Below the pieces are notes generated by a model that saw only the letters and a list, made by a program, of their open reading frames with translations, was not told the origin of the DNA and did no database searches. Positions 59,947 through 64,000 of a DNA stretch of 64,000 bases are shown one piece after another. The position numbers and the translations under genes are program-made. Position 1 is the first letter of the stretch. Each line of letters starts with the position of its first letter. The stretch comes from JAGVPT01 sp049578505. Lineage in GTDB: Bacteria > Bacteroidota > Ignavibacteria > UBA10030 > UBA8401. The stretch covers positions 35,093-99,092 of the forward strand of contig JBAUMC010000086.1 of the NCBI GenBank assembly GCA_049578505.1, written 5' to 3'.

Positions 59947-62508
59947 TTACGCCCAGAGGACCAACCCTTGTTTTGATGGATTGTCGATGTCCCGGTGATG
60001 AGGAAGCAAGCGAACGGTGTAACCCTGGCGTCCGCTCGATTCCGATTTAATCGTTCCGAGGAACTCATACAGCTTCCCGTTCGGTTTTCCGGAGGAGCCC
60101 ATGGGAAGAACTGTTGGTTTCACTATCTCTCCATCGGCATTGAGCGAGCCATGGTACAATTCTACTTTCACATCATCCGGAGTCAAGGCACCGAGGTCGA
60201 TCGTTGCGCGAACATCCAGTGACTCGCCGACCTTCATCCCTTTCTGACCGTCCGATTTGACCTCAATGATCTTAATGCCCGACCAGTTTTGTTGCACTTT
60301 CGCTCTCCATGATGCCAGTGCCTTTGAGCCTTTCATCTTTTCTGCTGTGAGCGATTCATAGCGGTGATGCGCCGGCAGGTAATATTCTTCCGCATACTGT
60401 CTCACCATTCTGTTGGTATTGAAAACCGGGCAGATTTCTCTCATCGAGGTTTTCATCTTGCTGATCCACGAGCGGGGTAATCCGTCGGCACCTCGGTTGT
60501 AGAATAAAGGAATCAGTTCCTTTTCGAGAAGGTCGTAGAGTGCGTTCGATTCGACCTCATCCTGATATTTTTCGTCGCCGTACTCTTCTCCGCGGCCGAT
60601 CGCCCAGCCGGTATTGACGTTATACGCTTCTACCCACCAGCCGTCAAGAACGCTAAGATTGAGCGAGCCGTTCACAGATGCCTTCATGCCGCTTGTCCCG
60701 CTCGCTTCCAGCGGACGCCGCGGCGTGTTCAGCCAAACGTCGACGCCTTGCACGAGATAACGGGCAACGACCATATCGTAATCTTCAATGAAGACCAAGC
60801 GACGACGGACTTCGGGCTGCCGTGCAAAATGAATTATTTCTCTGATGAATTCTTTTCCGGGATTGTCCATCGGATGCGCTTTTCCCGCAAAAATAATTTG
60901 CACCGGCCGGTCTTTGTCGTTAAGAATGCGAATCAGACGTTCAGCGTCACGCAGGAGTAACGTGGCTCTCTTGTACGTTGCGTAGCGTCTGGCAAAACCG
61001 ATGGTCAATGCGTCGGGGTTGAGCACCTCGGATGCTTTGGCAACTTCATTGCGCAAGGCTCCACGCGATTCAAGTTGGGAATGGAGCCGCTGGCGGGCAA
61101 ATGCGACAAGCCGCTCCCGCCTCCGTTCATGCGTCCGCCAAAGCTCCTCATCCGGAATCCGATGAACAAAACTCCACAGCGCATTCTCGGTGACATCGTC
61201 CTTCCACCGCGGACCGAGATATCTCTCAAATAATCCAACCATGTCGCGGCTGACCCAGGACGGAATGTGAATGCCATTTGTTATCGAGCCGATCGGCGTG
61301 TCCCGCACGGGTATACCGGGCCAAACATTCTGCCACATCGCCCGCGACACGTCGCCATGAAGTTTGCTCACGCCGTTGCTGCACGCGGACATTCTCAATG
61401 CCAAAATCGTCATGCAAAAATCTTCCGCGTCGTTGTTGATATTTCTTCGGCCTAACCCGAGAAAATCTTTTCGTGAAATCCCAAGCGCTTTATAGAACTC
61501 CGTGAAATATTTATCCATCAACACCGGAGTGAAATAGTCATTTCCTGCGGGAACGGGAGTATGCGTTGTAAAGACTGTGCCCGCAATCGCCGATTCGCGG
61601 GCCTCTGCAAAGGAGATTTTGTTTTCGTCCATTAGTTGACGACACTGTTCGAGTGAAAGAAATGCTGAATGTCCTTCATTCATGTGACAGACCGTCGGTT
61701 TCATACCGACTGCGCACAATGCCCGGTATCCCCCTATCCCGAGCATTATTTCTTGCTTGATCCTCATTTCCCTGTCCCCGCCGTATAGCTGGTCGGTGAT
61801 ATCCTGGTCATCCTGAGAATTAACAGCTATGTTCGTATCCAGCAAAAATACAGGAATTCGCCCTGCTTGAACCCGCCATACTTGCGCAACAACATGTCGT
61901 CCCGGGTACTCTACTGAGATCGTAATGGGTTTATCTTCTTTGTCTTTCTCGATTTGTATCGGCAAGGTGTAGAAATCATTTTCGGGATATCGCTCCTGCT
62001 GCCATCCGTCCGCGTTGAGATATTGACTGAAGTATCCTTGTTGATAGAGTAATCCAACGCCGACCAGCGGAATGCCAAGATCGCTTGCCGACTTAATATG
62101 GTCGCCGGAAAGAATTCCCAACCCGCCAGAATAATTCGGCAGACATTCCGTCAGCCCAAACTCTGCCGAAAAGTAGGCCACGGTTGGAGAACTCTCTTTT
62201 CCATACCTCTTTTGAAACCAGCTTGAACTTACATCGAGGTACTGCGCGTATCGATCCCACGCCCGATCAAGCTCGCCAAGAAAAGCCTCGTCACGCGCAA
62301 GCGAGTTCAGCCGTTGCTGCTTGATCGCTCCAAGCATCTGGACAGGATTGTGGTGTGATTCTTCCCACAAATCTGTGTCGAGCCGCATAAATAATTCCAA
62401 AAGTTCATGGTCCCAAACCCAAATCAAATTGTATGCAAGCGCATATAACCGCTGAAGAGGTTGAGGAAGAGACGGTGCAACAGAATAGGTAAAAATCGGG
62501 CGAGTCAT
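59947..62508 (-). CDS. glgP: Alpha-glucan phosphorylase
   Basis: An 853-residue glycogen/starch phosphorylase of the Thermotoga/Bacteroidota type, with an N-terminal DUF3417 domain (about 10-120). It releases glucose-1-phosphate from alpha-1,4-glucans using PLP bound to the Lys in EASGTSGMKASVNGSLNLS near residue 610. YFSAEFGLTECLPNYSGGLG and VCHMNEGHSAFLSLE mark the active-site region. A C-terminal extension beyond 720 (MVRQYAEEYYLPAHHRY, then a beta-rich IDLGALTPDDVKVELYHG) is family-typical. GGAGGATTT precedes the ATG. Confidence 0.95.
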   Translation of the reverse strand: MTRPIFTYSVAPSLPQPLQRLYALAYNLIWVWDHELLELFMRLDTDLWEESHHNPVQMLGAIKQQRLNSLARDEAFLGELDRAWDRYAQYLDVSSSWFQKRYGKESSPTVAYFSAEFGLTECLPNYSGGLGILSGDHIKSASDLGIPLVGVGLLYQQGYFSQYLNADGWQQERYPENDFYTLPIQIEKDKEDKPITISVEYPGRHVVAQVWRVQAGRIPVFLLDTNIAVNSQDDQDITDQLYGGDREMRIKQEIMLGIGGYRALCAVGMKPTVCHMNEGHSAFLSLEQCRQLMDENKISFAEARESAIAGTVFTTHTPVPAGNDYFTPVLMDKYFTEFYKALGISRKDFLGLGRRNINNDAEDFCMTILALRMSACSNGVSKLHGDVSRAMWQNVWPGIPVRDTPIGSITNGIHIPSWVSRDMVGLFERYLGPRWKDDVTENALWSFVHRIPDEELWRTHERRRERLVAFARQRLHSQLESRGALRNEVAKASEVLNPDALTIGFARRYATYKRATLLLRDAERLIRILNDKDRPVQIIFAGKAHPMDNPGKEFIREIIHFARQPEVRRRLVFIEDYDMVVARYLVQGVDVWLNTPRRPLEASGTSGMKASVNGSLNLSVLDGWWVEAYNVNTGWAIGRGEEYGDEKYQDEVESNALYDLLEKELIPLFYNRGADGLPRSWISKMKTSMREICPVFNTNRMVRQYAEEYYLPAHHRYESLTAEKMKGSKALASWRAKVQQNWSGIKIIEVKSDGQKGMKVGESLDVRATIDLGALTPDDVKVELYHGSLNADGEIVKPTVLPMGSSGKPNGKLYEFLGTIKSESSGRQGYTVRLLPHHRDIDNPSKQGLVLWA

Positions 62509-62559
62509 AAATCCTCCGGTGTCAGCATAGAGAGGTCGCGATTAATCGCGGAATAAATG

Positions 62560-63999
62560 TTATTTGAATTCCTCCATCGGCACGCCGTCGACCGAAGTGG
62601 GATAGTCGATGTTAAGTATACGGGCGAGCGTTGGAGCAATGTCGACAATGTGAACTCGGCGTTGGACATATTTTGCCGTTATTCCAGGGTATAAAAAAAC
62701 TATGGGGACGTGGGTGTCGTAGCTGTAGACCGAACCGTGTGTAGTCCCTACCGAACGATTCTCCACGAGACAATTTTCACAGTACCGTATTTGAAAATCT
62801 TCTCCGCGCGGTGGGTAATAACTTCGTCTGAATTCTTCAAGATATGGGCGGCCGGGAGTTCTCACATCTATTAATTCGCGGCGAAAATAAACGTCGGCGA
62901 TGCCGTCAACATGACGCAGCGCTTCTCCAGCACGTTGCTCGAGTTGAATGCTATCTTTACCGACACGGGCTGCTGCAGCATAGTTGAGAAACCCTCCTGT
63001 TTCAAAGATCGGGTCTTGTATATTCCATCCTTTCCGGATCGCGAGGTCGATTGAATCAATTTTCGTTTTGATTTGAATCGGATAAAGAATGCGGCGCGCC
63101 TCTTGACGCCTGAATTGGACAAGAAATTCAGGAAGGGGCATCACGCCATGATCGGCACTTAACACTACCAGCACATGAGAAGAACCGACCATTGAATCGA
63201 CTTCGGAAAAAAAGGAGCCAAGAGCAATGTCGAGCCGAAATAAATGGTCCATGATCTCATGACTGTTAGGACCGAAGGCGTGTCCAATATAATCGCAGTC
63301 AGACAGGCTTAAGCAGAGCAGGTCGGTAACCGATCGTTGTCCGAGCTTCTCCCCTTCAATCGCTTTTCGGGCAAAATCCAGAACCAGCATATCGCCGTAC
63401 GGCGTCGTGAGAATTTGGCCGTTTTTTTTCGAATCGGAGAACTTGTGGGGAAAAGAGGTAGAAGAATCCCACCCCGCTTCAGCGCTAAACTCGTCTGGCC
63501 CTTCTTTTGTATAGACGCTGTCGGGCAAAAGTTTTGTCCATGATGCAGGGACATTTTTTTCTATCCAATTTGAGCTGTTAAAATTGCGCTCCCATTCCGG
63601 TTCATGCTGCGTGTAATAATTGGACGTTACCATATGCCCGTTTTTGCGGTTATACCAAAAGGCATAGTCAGGATGTTTTCCCCCCATGAGAATCGCAGCC
63701 CGGTCTTTCCCCGATGCCGTAATCACTTTCGATTGGGACGAAGAGGCTTTCAGCCAATCGCCTATACCGGTAACAAGAAGATTGTTGGGTGAAGAACCTC
63801 CCCCTTCACCGTCGACAGGGCCTGAAGCAGTATCTTCGACACAGTAGACCGACTTCCGCGTCGAGGGATTTATCCACTCGTTATCGAGGATACCGCTTTT
63901 CATCGGATATGTGCCGGTGCTAAGGGTTGCGTGCCCCAGACATGTTACACTCGAGGCGTATTTGAGAGTGGCATTTGAGAAGAAGACCCCATCCGTGTA
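62560..63999 (-). CDS. PafA-like alkaline phosphatase family protein, 5' end outside the window
   Basis: The frame is open through the right edge of the window; the ATG at 63903 is internal. Upstream of it the frame reads ATLKYASSVTCLGHATLSTG, containing the likely nucleophile Thr of PafA-type phosphatases, followed by GTYPMKSGILDNEW with the conserved Asn. Metal ligands are visible in DCDYIGHAFGPNSHEIMDH and LVVLSADHGVMPLPEF, and near the C-terminus in TTHGSVYSYDTHVPIVF. KDRAAILMGGKHPDYAFWY holds the conserved basic residue. These are periplasmic phosphate monoesterases with broad substrates; the signal peptide is out of view. Confidence 0.87.
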   Translation of the reverse strand, partial: YTDGVFFSNATLKYASSVTCLGHATLSTGTYPMKSGILDNEWINPSTRKSVYCVEDTASGPVDGEGGGSSPNNLLVTGIGDWLKASSSQSKVITASGKDRAAILMGGKHPDYAFWYNRKNGHMVTSNYYTQHEPEWERNFNSSNWIEKNVPASWTKLLPDSVYTKEGPDEFSAEAGWDSSTSFPHKFSDSKKNGQILTTPYGDMLVLDFARKAIEGEKLGQRSVTDLLCLSLSDCDYIGHAFGPNSHEIMDHLFRLDIALGSFFSEVDSMVGSSHVLVVLSADHGVMPLPEFLVQFRRQEARRILYPIQIKTKIDSIDLAIRKGWNIQDPIFETGGFLNYAAAARVGKDSIQLEQRAGEALRHVDGIADVYFRRELIDVRTPGRPYLEEFRRSYYPPRGEDFQIRYCENCLVENRSVGTTHGSVYSYDTHVPIVFLYPGITAKYVQRRVHIVDIAPTLARILNIDYPTSVDGVPMEEFK

Positions 64000-64000
64000 T

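Noticed and set aside
1..64000. tRNA genes, rRNA, CRISPR arrays, prophage or transposase genes
   Set aside because: Scanning the intergenic regions by eye gave no cloverleaf-like segment with the TTCGA arm, no regularly spaced repeats and no transposase or integrase motif. A tRNAscan or covariance search would settle the RNA question.

Overview
The window looks like part of a chromosome from a free-living Gram-negative member of the Bacteroidota/Ignavibacteriota (FCB) line. The signs are a type IX secretion sorting domain, a PorV/DUF5723-like outer-membrane protein, the Bacteroidota-type alternative GlmU, a bacterial geranylgeranylglyceryl phosphate synthase, a mitochondrial-type aconitase and succinate dehydrogenase. 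Many genes have clear Shine-Dalgarno sites and TTG/GTG starts occur, which fits Ignavibacteria or Chlorobi better than classical Bacteroidia. This placement is inference; there is no rRNA in the window. I see no tRNA, CRISPR array, phage or transposase gene.

Layout. 1-6.4 kb: the 3' part of an ABC-exporter-like permease, purU, a fructosamine kinase/LMW phosphatase pair, a YciI protein, rmuC and a multi-pass acyltransferase. 6.4-13.9 kb, mostly minus strand: threonine-to-glycine degradation (kbl, tdh), rsmB, an alternative GlmU, rpmE, a DinB-like protein and a pirin. 14-20.6 kb: a large T9SS cargo protein, a second DinB-like protein and a copper efflux pair (copA, copZ). 20.9-27.9 kb, plus strand: glmM, a lone EutN/CcmL shell protein, dprA, DUF3109, rpoN, hslV and hslU. 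28-34 kb, minus strand: envelope proteins (DUF5723 barrel, large secreted protein, DUF3467, TPR protein). 34.5-39.9 kb: nfeD-slipin, bacilliredoxin, a small inverted-repeat-bounded element carrying a four-helix-bundle gene, and aconitase. 40-53.6 kb, plus strand: clpS, a thioredoxin-like protein, alaS, GGGP synthase, gmhA, ybaB-recR, two small lipoproteins, pheA, ftsX and sdhCDAB. 53.7-64 kb: a CPXCG protein, a pilin-like protein behind a sigma-54 promoter, an epimerase, a sulfurtransferase operon with a polycysteine leader, two membrane proteins, ferritin, glucan phosphorylase and a PafA-like phosphatase cut by the window edge.

The most notable find is at 57.5-57.7 kb on the minus strand: an unlisted 42-codon ORF with eight cysteines in fourteen residues. 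It is followed by an intrinsic terminator and then by DUF4395 and a thiosulfate sulfurtransferase. Its promoter places the transcription start almost on the ATG, and a 22-bp palindrome overlaps the -10 box and the start codon. This has the layout of a cysteine-sensing transcription attenuator, like the leaderless polycysteine ORFs known in mycobacteria but in a distant phylum. Other leads are a 425-bp element with perfect 22-bp terminal inverted repeats around a four-helix-bundle (S23/Avd-like) gene, one repeat containing the aconitase stop codon; a near-consensus sigma-54 promoter in front of a pilin-like gene lacking a prepilin peptidase site; a microcompartment vertex gene with no microcompartment; and several families of short dispersed inverted repeats.
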